Assembly (NCBI GenBank): GCA_040954595.2
Contig: CM082578.2
Location: forward strand, 6,262,001-6,326,000
Direction of reading: 5' to 3'
Length of the DNA stretch: 64,000 bases
Source: Balanoglossus misakiensis
Taxonomy: Eukaryota > Hemichordata
A model generated the notes under the pieces. The model did no database searches. It was not told the DNA's origin and was given only the letters and a program-made list of their open reading frames with translations. Shown here piece after piece: positions 11,547-24,800 of the stretch. The position numbers were made by a program, and so were the translations under genes. Position 1 is the stretch's first letter. Every line of letters starts with the position of its first letter.

Positions 11547-14500
11547 ATACAACTCTAATAAATGCTAAAAACTAATTTAGCCTATGGTGGATCAAAACAT
11601 ATAATGTGTCTTAGTAGCTGAAGTTGAACAACCGCATCATTTAATTTAATTCCATAAAAAGCAAACTTTATGTCTGTTTTAAAGGGAACTATCGAACAAG
11701 ATATCCATTCGAGTTTTTCTCAGCTCTGCATAAGCCCAAGTGTGTATTAACTATTTTTCTATGGCGGGTCGTTAAACCTTTCCTCTAAAAACCTTCATTA
11801 TTATTTTTTTAATGTTGCTGTTCTTATTGGATATCCAGCTCCTTCAAGAATAATGGACTCCCTATATTTACCTATCAACCCGTAGTCGATATGTATACGT
11901 TCAACAATCACAGTGGCTGTTACTTCCCGTGTGCTCTCACTATCTTCGCGGTATTATTTTGTCTTTATCTGTGAAAGCAGTTGCAATGTCAAAAGTTAGG
12001 GAGCGATATCGCCGCATGTCTTAGGGACAACCATTACAGTGTTATTATTTGAAGTTAGAATAAAGGTACTGTATTTTAACGCTTGGGGTTACTTTTAATA
12101 CCTAACTCAGTTTTCGCGCGAAAACGATTTTCCCATGCCTCGCGTTCCCTTGTGCTAAAAATACTGCAACAGTCCATGCGCGCCGTGTGACCCTATTCAC
12201 GATGACGTACACTGAGATTTCACCGCGGGCATTAAAGTCAAGTACATACAAATGTATAATACTTATGAGATTGGAATATGGTTAATCTCGGGGTTAATCT
12301 TAAACTGCATGCGAGGCATTTATCACACAGACGATCGCCAAAACGATACAACTGTGAAAAGAACCGAAGATCTCATCGATTCGGCGCACAATTAATCACA
12401 GTTGTCGCCATTACTTCGTAAGACGCACCTCATCCATTGTCAGCCGACGCCTAATGATCGGTAAGCCTGGCCTACATATTGACTCGAACTTAATCGTCTG
12501 CATCGTTCAAAATCCACGAGATCAGTGAAACAGATGGCAGCTCATAAAACCCTGTTGTTCGTGAGGTTCCTATTCTTTGGGTCATCTGTAATCTTTTTCA
12601 GATGGTTTTATTTGTGCGTATAAGCAAAATCCGTTGACATAAATAAAATTCGTGCAGAGGGGCGATAAATGAAACAGTGTATTCAGATAGTCCCGTGAAT
12701 GATGGCTCGCCCCGACAGCAGTAATTTCACGTGTATTGTAGTTTATTAGATAACAGAAGGAAGTCTGAGTGATGTGAAATGATAACGATGTGCGTGTTTA
12801 CCTGTGTATTATAGTAGTGGGGTTCACATTCAACATTTATCATTCGTTCCTATAGTATCATCTGACATATTGATCTGACACAGTAGATTTCAAGTGATAG
12901 TTCGGGCACGATCACATTAACTATGACATACGTTTAAATGCACGGTTTTTGTCAGTAAAATATGGCAGCAAATTGTGTACAGCGTATATCAGTTTCAATG
13001 CAAAGCAAATGGCAGCAAAAACATATGCAGTGATCGCATCATCCAATAACCAAACTCCCGCATGGACAAAAGTTGCAAAAGCTGCAACTTTTTTGGATAA
13101 TTATCATATTTTGTTTCAAACCGTATAACCATTAGTCCAATTAGTCCATACAGATGTATGGGCTGAAGTATATACAGGTAGTATTAACCCTAAATATGAG
13201 TGCACATGCAAGTTTTATCCAGATAAATGATGATGTTTTGCCGCAAAGAAATATGGCCGCCACCGTGGGAAAGTGCATATACATTAAAACGTTGGCTTCT
13301 CCACTTTGAAACTTTAGAAACAAATCATGATCTCATCCACTAGAACTCATGGAAGTAAATGTACTCCACTGAGATATTGCCTTTTTAAAATTGCTGGAAA
13401 TGTCAACTGTACTTATATTTCTTCAATCTGGTGGCCGTTTTGTCAAAAATAAGTGCCATCTATCAGGTAACATCAGCCTTTCCAAGATTATTTTTGATAC
13501 TTAAAGCTTGATATATTTTATGGAGTTGCAGCTCATGTGGCTTTAACCAGTTATGTGACAATTTCAGTTCTGTGTTTCTAATGAGAACAGATTAGGAGTA
13601 TACGTTCGATGATTCCCGCTATTTCGTACAGATAATCAAAATTCAATTTTAACCTCAAAGTACTTTACAAATATCAAATGACGCATATTTCCCTAATATA
13701 TAACAATTTCACACAGCTGATACAAAATACTGTGATAAAATGTTATCTTCTAAAAAATCCATGCTATGATTTAAAGGAATATGTCATCGCGTAAAAATGA
13801 CCCCATGGTGCAGAATCCCCATAAATTTGTATTCAAAAAGAATTTGCAACCGTTATCATTTGGTCTGCACCAAGTGGTATGCAAATGTTGGAGATATGTA
13901 AATGTTGCGATATAAACCGACGCTGAATGAATCTCTATTACACCCCATTTGAAATGGTTTAACCCTATAGTAAATCACGCCGTTTCGTACTGAGTGTGTA
14001 TATACATGTACAAACTAATTGATAATCTCGAAGTAGCATCAATATTGTAGATCAGGGATGCTGTTCTTCAAGCGGCGTCCCTATAATTCTCCGAGCCCAC
14101 ATCCAGACAGATCATCAAATTCTCCCAAAGCCCGGTACGAAACAACGCCATTTGTAATACAGTATTCACTTACTGATCCTTTGGGAGAAGTTAACCGACC
14201 GACTGATTATTTGCTGTTGATTTAGTAGTAATTTCGGTCTCGTAAAGATTATACACCCAAAACTTTGCGGTCTCCGGGCAAACGTGCACACAAAACGACA
14301 CTTCCTATATACGCAGGAAGGAAATACATTTCAGTTATAGCGTGCGCGGAACTTTCAACTGACGAAATAATCTGGACTAAATGCCATCCGGATGATTCTC
14401 CGCATCTCAGTGTACGAAGCAATCACAAGAAGAAGATGGTCCCATTTTTGAGTTGGGGATAAAAGATGGAGACAAGCTCTCACGGGCGCGTTGCCATCGC

Positions 14501-15000
14501 GACAAATTCGTCATTGATGATAGAAGATGAGCATGCCACAAAGAAAATGCCTCCGTGTGCCTATTTGGGTTTGTCACCGGGTCAAGAAGAATAAATGTAA
14601 TAGCTTTCTGACTCTCATATCATGGTATTCTTCTCTTTGAAATGTTATTTTTAGTTGTAAAGATCCATGCGTAAGGCACCGATAATTACGTCATAAAGAT
14701 GGCGACAACACAAAGTGGACGGTATTTTCGTGTATTCATTTTGTATAATGCTCAGCAGGTAAACCAGACTCATGGTGATTTTGAAGATGCTGTAATTTCT
14801 TTCTCATCAAAAACGTAGCGTCTAGTACATTCAACGACATTACGTTTGGAACATCTATATACCACGTGGGGGTTTCTGGATATATAGATGTACATGTATA
14901 ATGTGATACTAAATCACACTATTCGTTAGGAGGAGACATGTTTCAACTACTCTTGTCACCATGTTATTTACGAATAAGCTTTGGAGTTCCATTTTACTGT
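11547..15000. other. No gene recognised
   Basis: Non-coding AT-rich DNA. It contains one copy (about 13245-13369) of a dispersed repeat that recurs at about 39070-39196. No open frame with recognisable protein features. Confidence 0.45.
13245..13369. repeat. Dispersed repeat, copy 1
   Basis: Shares about 125 bp with 39070-39196: both contain TATGGCCGC(C/A)ACCGTG, then CTACTTTGAAACTT or CCACTTTGAAACTT, then AAGTAAATGTACTCCA in the same order. No terminal repeats or target duplications were found, so its class is unknown. Confidence 0.6.
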
Positions 15001-15070
15001 AGTGAGTGAGAGAGGGGGAGAGAGCGAGGGAGAGAGAGAGAGAATGAGAGAGAGCGAGTGAGAGAGAGAA
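15001..15070. repeat. GA-rich simple repeat
   Basis: Imperfect (GA)n tract with GAGC interruptions. It gives rise to Ser/Leu-rich spurious reading frames on the other strand. Confidence 0.9.
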
Positions 15071-15686
15071 ACCCTCAGTCAAGGGTTGGTACCCTCGTCT
15101 CGCCATTTGCATTGTGGAATCGACCTACAAACGGCACAACACGGAACAAATAAAGGATGTAAAAGAAGATTTAAAGAGATGAGTAATATTATAACTTATT
15201 TGCCTGAAGTATAGTTTACACGTCTTTGCGTTTCGACCCACATAGGTTATTCATATCGCAGTGAAAGCTTCCTTTGTTAGAAATTAAACATACATTGCAA
15301 TTCAAGCTTATCAAATATTTAAAGTCACCATGTCGGGAAGTAAGCTGACTGGTTAAGAAAGATGGACAAACTGTAAAATAGAACAACTGAGCTCTCATTC
15401 GTCACAATATACGCTGGGAGAAGATTGATTGCCCTGGGAGAATAATGCTGTCGCAACTCCATAAATGTCACACACGTCTCTGTTAACATAGATTTGTGCA
15501 TCGAGGGGAAACCTGATTCTTGTAGGGGTCATACGACATACACCTGCGATAGCGCGCAGGTACTTGGTTTTTAAAATTACACTTATTCTATTTGAACGTT
15601 CATGCCGCATTCAATGATTGTGGACATCTCGGGAACACTTTGTCTGATTCGATGCAGATGTGTAAATGTCATTTATGTCGCGATCA

Positions 15687-15745
15687 AAACTAAACTAAAC
15701 TAAACTAAACTAAACTAAACTAAACTAAACTAAACTAAACTAAAC
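15687..15745. repeat. (CTAAA)n pentanucleotide repeat
   Basis: About 12 perfect copies of a 5-bp CTAAA unit. It is not a telomere-type repeat. Confidence 0.95.
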
Positions 15746-15911
15746 ATGGCAAAATAGAAGATCAAAAGATAACACCAACTTTAGTATTAGAGTTTACCAC
15801 CCACAATATCGTTTTACTAAGTGCGTTTGTAATAACGCAAAATGAGAACTATCTGCTGAATGCATTAATGGTGCTTTCAGCGTAATATCATTCTCGCTGT
15901 AGGGTTTTAAT

Positions 15912-15936
15912 CATGCATGCATGCATGCATGCATGC
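15912..15936. repeat. (ATGC)n repeat
   Basis: About six copies of the self-complementary tetranucleotide ATGC. Confidence 0.9.
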
Positions 15937-17417
15937 GTGAATATCCATCCCGCTGCCAAATATAATTTCACACAAATCATTCCCACCATTCTCACGTCTA
16001 TTACGAACCACAATATACATGTATTGCAAAACCATTCTCTTGTTAAACAGCAAACTTGCAATCGCAGCGTTTATCTCGAGAGCAAGTTCGTCTCTTAGAT
16101 TTTGCGGTGGTCATGCGTGTGTATTTCAAATCTCTTAAGCATAAATCAAGACGTATTGTTCAGAGAATTAATTCAGAACAATGTTCGAATGGAGATCAGC
16201 ACAAGGCTACATCTCCATAGAGGTGTCAGTTGGGAATTGCTCATTGATGGAGTGACAGTGTTTAACATGAAGACCTAAGATTAATATCGGCCATGGGCGT
16301 GTAAAACTCAACAAGGCCAATTTGGTATTAATGGACTGCGTGTGTAGGCCTATATAGGGAGAAATTTCTCCAGGCACGAGGGAGCCCAGAAAGAATTAAC
16401 ATGAGACCGCTGAGGGCTTTCAAAATGGCTGTAAAATAGCGCCTTTATACCAAAACGCACCAACACCCGACCAATGCTGTGCAAGCCCTAAAAATACAAA
16501 ATCTGGCTGTTTATATATAGTTTTGCCGTGATAAATATTATTGACAGTAAGGAACAGCTATGGCATCGAAATGCGCAAAGGATTGATAATTAACACGCCG
16601 TCCACGCACTACTTGTAAGCACGTCTTCTTTCCTGTCAGATAAGAAATATGACTTATTGTTCAGATGTGAAGCGATCGAGATATTTCCTATTGCGCTCAC
16701 CACATTTAAACCGCCACGACTGACGTTGCAATTTATTGACGAGACCTGGAAACTGGATGAACGTGCCCACAGCTGAGTTTATCATATGCCTGCATGTCCT
16801 ACTAAACTCAGATCCGTGTCAAAGTAATGGGTCAAAAGACTGAAATTGACACCCATCCATTCTGAAATAAATACTAAGTACAACTCCATGACAGCTAGGC
16901 CTACGGATTTCCATCTGCAGATCTTTCCTGGTCTCATAATCCTGCGCATTGAAAGAAATCATTCCTTTTTCTGTCAGAGACGCGTGACAAATTCGGAAAT
17001 TAGAACTTTTAATTTTGGCATGCAGTAATGGACAACGTGTGAATTTTGACTGTCATTGATAGATGATAAATTTCCCTAACGAAACATCCTCAATGATAGA
17101 AGCAACAGTTTCGTGAGGTGGGTGGCATTTCAGACGCGGCGCACGACAAACATCTTCGTTCCGAGTATTACTAAGTCTAATAAGATTATCTGTGTGTATG
17201 GATTGTCATATAAGCCTTATATATCTTGAAGGGCATATGTGGGTGCAGTCTCATTTGTGACACGCTGACACCATCCTATAAAATGTCATTTACTTCAGTC
17301 CTGGCAAATAGGGAAAATGTCAACTACACCGGGTTTGAGAAGGTATAGTTTGAGACAGACAGACAGACAGGCAGACAGACGGAGACAGACAGACAGACAG
17401 ACAGGCAGGCAGGCAAA

Positions 17418-17449
<32 letters not shown>

Positions 17450-18810
17450 CGGATTGCATTTACACATGTACACGCAAACACACACACACACACGGATGAC
17501 GTACGTACACCCATGTACATATTATAGTAAGATAGTCTCATGGATATTCTATCACTTCTTCAACGCATGCGAATGACGACTCTCGCTTGCTGATATCAAA
17601 ATGGAATCAATCCCACGCTCGCTAAAGCTTGATATATTTGACACACACAATGACATGTACAGGGGGAAATAAGACTCAAGGCTATAGTGATTTTACAATA
17701 TATTTCGCAATAAATCACCAAACACAATTTCAAGCAAATATGTTCAACTATCGTTGCATCGTCAACAATACACATTGAACAGCAGCTACATGTATATAAT
17801 ACTCGTCGTTTTAATTAAAAGTTTGCCTGATTGATGCTATGTGGATTTTGCGGCAAATTGGCTCAGGATGACCTGGCCTTTATATATCGTTGTTCTGGTG
17901 GAGTGTTGTAAAAACATGCTTACTGGGGTAAGACGATGAGTGCTCCAAGTCGAGCGGTAATTGGCGTTCAGTTTCTTCGTGTTCGCCATGAAAATAAAGC
18001 GTGGGTGTCTGACGACCAGCATATTGTGTATTTTCTGTCTGGCCAACAATTACAGACACTTATCATCCGGACATCTTGGAGTGCCAAGGTCTGGGGAGAC
18101 TGCATATAGTCGAGCTAACGACCCGCGTGAGCAGACGACATTATCCGAGCTTTGTTCTCATCAGTGCGTCATCAGCCTCTTCGCGGACCAACCATGGGTG
18201 TTGCTCAAACCGGTGTATAAAAGCAGTCCATTAATAGACACACACGCGTAGTGAACGTGTTTGGCAACACATAATTCGTCTCATGACCAAGTTTCTGGGT
18301 ATGTTTTTGCAGGCCCCTTCCTTACTTGTGTCGCAAGATCTGCTTGTCAGATATTCGTGTACATGTACTTGCATTTTTAAACAATCACACACACACACAC
18401 CTGTTTTACAATGTGTACCGTGTTCGCTATACTTAAACAGGAAATGAGTGTCTTTCGGTCTACGGGAATAATGACGTGCATTATTATGAGTAGTAAAAAC
18501 AACACACTCAACTAGATATTCAAGAAGTATGCATTATGGAATGAAATATGTACAATAAAACAACAGTGTTATAGCAACCAACACAACTGGTCCTGAATAG
18601 TGCAACGTGTACGTACATTTCAACCAACGCAATAAATAACGATATAGTGTCTGAGACAAGATTTACAACCAATTTATGCAAGAAGTACTTTACACGCCGA
18701 ACTTCGTGTTATTTGAACACACTGGTTGAATGTTATCTGCGTTCATCCTGAAACCTAGTTATCTTGAATGAATCGTTTCTCAGACTAATACCACGATCGC
18801 GGATCGCTTT
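15937..18810. other. No gene recognised, left flank of the satellite
   Basis: Non-coding DNA between the microsatellites and the satellite array. The frame 17961-18251 (+) has no recognised motif. A short (AC)n tract lies at 18386-18402. The single-copy sequence ends abruptly at CGCGGATCGCTTT just before the first monomer. Confidence 0.4.
17353..17493. repeat. Compound microsatellite (ACAG)n-(AAAG)n-(CA)n
   Basis: ACAG/GCAG units at 17353-17415 are followed by AAAG units to about 17450 and a CA run at 17477-17493. Frames through it are low-complexity artefacts. Confidence 0.92.
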
Positions 18811-21800
18811 CATGAGCTATAACCCATGATTTTTTTCAAAAATCGACGAAATTTTCAGATTTCGCAAAGTCGAAAAATTGTCATTTTCTGTTGATTTTCA
18901 TGAGCTATAACCCATGACTTTTTTCAAAAATCGACGAAATTTTCAGATTTCGCAAAGTCGAAAAATTGTCATTTTCTGTTGATTTTCATGAGCTATAACC
19001 CATGATTTTTTTCAAAAATCGACGAAATTTTGAAATTTCGCAAAGTCGAAAAATTGTCATTTTCTAATGATTTTCATGAGCTATAACCCATGATTTTTTC
19101 AAAAATCGGCGAAATTTTCAGATTTCGCATAGTCGAAAAATTGTCATTTTCTGATGATTTTAATGAGCTATAACCCATGATTTTTTCAAAAATCGGCGAA
19201 ATTTTCAGATTTCGCAAAGTCGAAAAATATTTATTTTCTGATGATTTTCATGTGCTATAACTCATGATTTTTTTCAAAAATCGACGAAATTTTCAGATTT
19301 CGCAAAGTCGAAAAATTGTCATTTTCTGATGATTTTCATGAGCTATAACTCATGATTTTTTTCAAAAATCGACGAAATTTTCAGATTTCGCAAAGTCGAA
19401 AAATTATCATTTTCTGATGATTTTCATGAGCTATAACCCATGATTGTTTTCAAAAATCGACGAAATTTTGAAATTTCGCAAAGTCGAAAAATTGTCATTT
19501 TCTGATGATTTTCATGAGCTATAACCCATGATTTTTTTCAAAAATCGACGAAATTATCAGATTTCGTAAGGTCGAAAAATTGTCATTTTCTGATGATTTT
19601 CATCAGCAATAACCCATGATTTTTTTCAAAAATCGACGAAATTTTGAAATTTCGCAAAGTCGAAAAATTGTCATTTTCTGATGATTTTCATGAGCTATAA
19701 CCCATGATTTTTTTCAAAAATCGACGAAATTTTCAGATTTCGCAAAGTCGAAAAATTGTCATTTTCTGATGATTTTCATGAGCTATAACTCATGATTTTT
19801 TTCAAAAATCGACGAAATTTTGAAATTTCGCAAAGTCGAAAAATTGTTATTTTCTGATGATTTTCATGAGCTATAACCCATGCTTTTTTTGTAAAATAGA
19901 CGAAATTTTCAGATTTCGCAAAGTCGAAAAATTATCATTTTCTGATGATTTTCATGAGCTATAACCCATGATTGTTTTCAAAAATCGACGAAATTTTCAG
20001 ATTTCGCAAAGTCAAAAAATTATCATTTTCTGATGATTTTCATGAGCTTTAACCCATGATTGTTTTCAAAAATCGACGAAATTATCAGATTTCGTAAGGT
20101 CAAAAAATTGTCATTTTCTGATGATTTTCATCAGCAATAACCCATGATTTTTTTCAAAAATCGACGAAATTTTGAAATTTCGCAAAGTCGAAAAATTGTC
20201 ATTTTCTGATGATTTTCATGAGCTATAACCCATGATTTTTTTCAAAAATCGACGAAATTTTCAGATTTCGCAAAGTCGAAAAATTGTCATTTTCTGATGA
20301 TTTTCATGAGCTATAACTCATGATTTTTTTCAAAAATCGACGAAATTTTGAAATTTCGCAAAGTCGAAAAATTGTTATTTTCTGATGATTTTCATGAGCT
20401 ATAACCCATGCTTTTTTTTTAAAATAGACGAAATTTTCAGATTTCGCAAAGTCGAAAAATTATCATTTTCTGATGATTTTCATGAGCTATAACCCATGAT
20501 TTTTTTCAAAAATCGACGAAATTTTCAGATTTCGCAAAGTCGAAAAATTATCATTTTCTGATGATTTTCATGAGCTATAACCCATGATTGTTTTCAAAAA
20601 TCGACGAAATTTTCAGATTTCGCAAAGTCGAAAAATTGTCATTTTCTGTTGATTTTCATGAGCTATAACCCATGCTTTTTTTCAAAAATCGACGAAATTT
20701 TGAAATTTCGCAAAGTAGAAAAATTGTCATTTTCTGATGATTTTCATAAGCTATAACCCATGATTTTTTTCAAAAATCGACGAAATTTTCAGATTTCGCA
20801 AAGTCGAAAAATTGTCATTTTCTGATGATTTTCATGAGCTATAACCCATGATTGTTTTCAAAAATCGACAAAATTTGAAATTTCGCAAAGTCGAAAAATT
20901 GTCATTTTCTGTTGATTTTCATGAGCTATAACCCATGATTTTTTTCAAAAATCGACGAAATTTTGAAATTTCGCAAAGTAGAAAAATTGTCATTTTCTGA
21001 TGATTTTCATGAGCTATAACCCATGATTTTTTTCAAAAATCGACGAAATTTTGAAATTTCGCAAAGTCGAAAAATTGTCATTTTCTGATGATTTTCATGA
21101 GCTATAACCCATGATTTTTTCAAAAATCGACGAAATTTTGAAATTTCGCAAAGTCGAAAAATTGTCATTTTCTGATGATTTTCACGAGCTATAACCCATG
21201 ATTTTTTTCAAAAATCGACGAAATTATCAGATTTCGCAAGGTCAAAAAATTGTCATTTTCTGATGATTTTCATGAGCAATAACCCATGATTTTTTTTCAA
21301 AAATCGACGAAATTTTGAAATTTCGCAAAGTCGAAAAATTGTCATTTTCTGATGATTTTCATGAGCTATAACCCATGATTTTTTTCAAAAATCGACGAAA
21401 TTTTGAAATTTCGCAAAGTCGAAAAATATTTATTTTCTGATGATTTTCATGAGCTATAACCCATGATTTTTTTCGAAAATCGACGAAATTTTCAGATTTC
21501 GCAAAGTCAAAAAATTGTCATTTTCTGATGATTTTCATGAGCAATAACCCATGATTTTTTTCAAAAATCGACGAAATTTTCAGATTTCGCAAAGTCGAAA
21601 AATTGTCATTTTCTGATGATTTTCATGAGCTATAACCCATGATTTTTTTCAAAAATCGACGAAATTTTGAAATTTCGCAAAGTCAAAAAATTGTCATTTT
21701 CTGATGATTTTCATGAGCTATAACCCATGATTTTTTCAAAAATCGACGAAATTTTGAAATTTCGCAAAGTCGAAAAATTGTCATTTTCTGATGATTTTCA

Positions 21801-24800
21801 TGAGCTATAACCCATGATTTTTTTCAAAAATCGACGAAATTATCAGATTTCGCAAGGTCAAAAAATTGTCATTTTCTGATGATTTTCATGAGCAATAACC
21901 CATGATTTTTTTCAAAAATCGACGAAATTTTGAAATTTCGCAAAGTCGAAAAATTGTCATTTTCTGATGATTTTCATGAGCTATAACCCATGATTTTTTT
22001 CAAAAATCGACGAAATTTTCAGATTTCGCAAAGTCGAAAAATTGTCATTTTCTGATGATTTTCATGAGCTATAACCCATGATTTTTTTCAAAAATCGACG
22101 AAATTTTGAAATTTCGCAAAGTCGAAAAATATTTATTTTCTGATGATTTTCATGAGCTATAACCCGTGATTTTTTTCGAAAATCGACGAAATTTTCAGAT
22201 TTCGCAAAGTCAAAAAATTGTCATTTTCTGATGATTTTCATGAGCAATAACCCATGATTTTTTTCAAAAATCGACGAAATTTTCAGATTTCGCAAAGTCG
22301 AAAAATTGTCATTTTCTGATGATTTTCATGAGCTATAACCCATGATTTTTTTCAAAAATCGACGAAATTTTGAAATTTCGCAAAGTCGAAAAATATTTAT
22401 TTTCTGATGATTTTCATGAGCTATAACCCATGATTTTTTTCAAAAATCGACGAAATTTTCAGATATCGCAAAGTCGAAAAATTGTCATTTTCTGTTGATT
22501 TTCTTGAGCTATAACCCATGATTTTTTTCAAAAATCGACGAAATTTTGAAATTTCGCAAAGTCGAAAAATTGTCATTTTCTGATGATTTTCATGAGCTAT
22601 AACCCATGATTTTTTCAAAAATCGGCGAAATTTTCAGATTTCGCAAAGTCGAAAAATTGTCATTTTCTGATGATTTTCATGAGCTATAACCCATGATTTT
22701 TTTCAAAAATTGACGAAATTTTGAAATTTCGCAAAGTCGAAAAATTGTTATTTTCTGATGATTTTCATGAGCTATAACCCATGATTTTTTTCAATAATCG
22801 ACGAAATTTTCAGATTTCGCAAAGTCGAAAAATTATCATTTTCTGATGATTTTCATGAGCTATAACCCATGATTTTTTTCAAAAATCGACGAAATTTTCA
22901 GATTTCGCAAAGTCGAAAAATTATCATTTTCTGATGATTTTCATGAGCTATAACCCATGATTGTTTTCAAAAATCGACAAAATTTGAAATTTCGCAAAGT
23001 CGAAAAATTGTCATTTTCTGATGATTTTCATGAGCTATAACCCATGATTGTTTTCAAAAATCGACGAAATTTTCAGATTTCGCAAAGTCGAAAAATTGTC
23101 ATTTTCTGTTGATTTTCATGAGCTATAACCCATGCTTTTTTTCAAAAATCGACGAAATTTTCAGATTTCGCAAAGTCAAAAAATTGTCATTTTCTGATGA
23201 TTTTCATGAGCAATAACCCATGATTTTTTTCAAAAATCGACGAAATTTTCAGATTTCGCAAAGTCGAAAAATTGTCATTTTCTGATGATTTTCATGAGCT
23301 ATAACCCATGATTTTTTTCAAAAATCGACGAAATTTTGAAATTTCGCAAAGTCAAAAAATTGTCATTTTCTGATGATTTTCATGAGCTATAACCCATGAT
23401 TTTTTCAAAAATCGACGAAATTTTGAAATTTCGCAAAGTCGAAAAATTGTCATTTTCTGATGATTTTCATGAGCTATAACCCATGATTTTTTTCAAAAAT
23501 CGACGAAATTATCAGATTTCGCAAGGTCAAAAAATTGTCATTTTCTGATGATTTTCATGAGCAATAACCCATGATTTTTTTCAAAAATCGACGAAATTTT
23601 GAAATTTCGCAAAGTCGAAAAATTGTCATTTTCTGATGATTTTCATGAGCTATAACCCATGATTTTTTTCAAAAATCGACGAAATTTTCAGATTTCGCAA
23701 AGTCGAAAAATTGTCATTTTCTGATGATTTTCATGAGCTATAACCCATGATTTTTTTCAAAAATCGACGAAATTTTGAAATTTCGCAAAGTCGAAAAATA
23801 TTTATTTTCTGATGATTTTCATGAGCTATAACCCGTGATTTTTTTCGAAAATCGACGAAATTTTCAGATTTCGCAAAGTCAAAAAATTGTCATTTTCTGA
23901 TGATTTTCATGAGCAATAACCCATGATTTTTTTCAAAAATCGACGAAATTTTCAGATTTCGCAAAGTCGAAAAATTGTCATTTTCTGATGATTTTCATGA
24001 GCTATAACTCATGATTTTTTTCAAAAATCGACGAAATTTTGAAATTTCGCAAAGTCGAAAAATTGTTATTTTCTGATGATTTTCATGAGCTATAACCCAT
24101 GCTTTTTTTGTAAAATAGACGAAATTTTCAGATTTCGCAAAGTCGAAAAATTATCATTTTCTGATGATTTTCATGAGCTATAACCCATGATTGTTTTCAA
24201 AAATCGACGAAATTTTCAGATTTCGCAAAGTCAAAAAATTATCATTTTCTGATGATTTTCATGAGCTTTAACCCATGATTGTTTTCAAAAATCGACGAAA
24301 TTATCAGATTTCGTAAGGTCAAAAAATTGTCATTTTCTGATGATTTTCATCAGCAATAACCCATGATTTTTTTCAAAAATCGACGAAATTTTGAAATTTC
24401 GCAAAGTCGAAAAATTGTCATTTTCTGATGATTTTCATGAGCTATAACCCATGATTTTTTTCAAAAATCGACGAAATTTTCAGATTTCGCAAAGTCGAAA
24501 AATTGTCATTTTCTGATGATTTTCATGAGCTATAACTCATGATTTTTTTCAAAAATCGACGAAATTTTGAAATTTCGCAAAGTCGAAAAATTGTTATTTT
24601 CTGATGATTTTCATGAGCTATAACCCATGCTTTTTTTTTAAAATAGACGAAATTTTCAGATTTCGCAAAGTCGAAAAATTATCATTTTCTGATGATTTTC
24701 ATGAGCTATAACCCATGATTTTTTTCAAAAATCGACGAAATTTTCAGATTTCGCAAAGTCGAAAAATTATCATTTTCTGATGATTTTCATGAGCTATAAC

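Noticed and set aside
18870-18900. snoRNA-like C and D boxes (TGATGA, CTGA) in each monomer
   Set aside because: The two motifs overlap in CTGATGA and no paired C'/D' arrangement or terminal stem exists.
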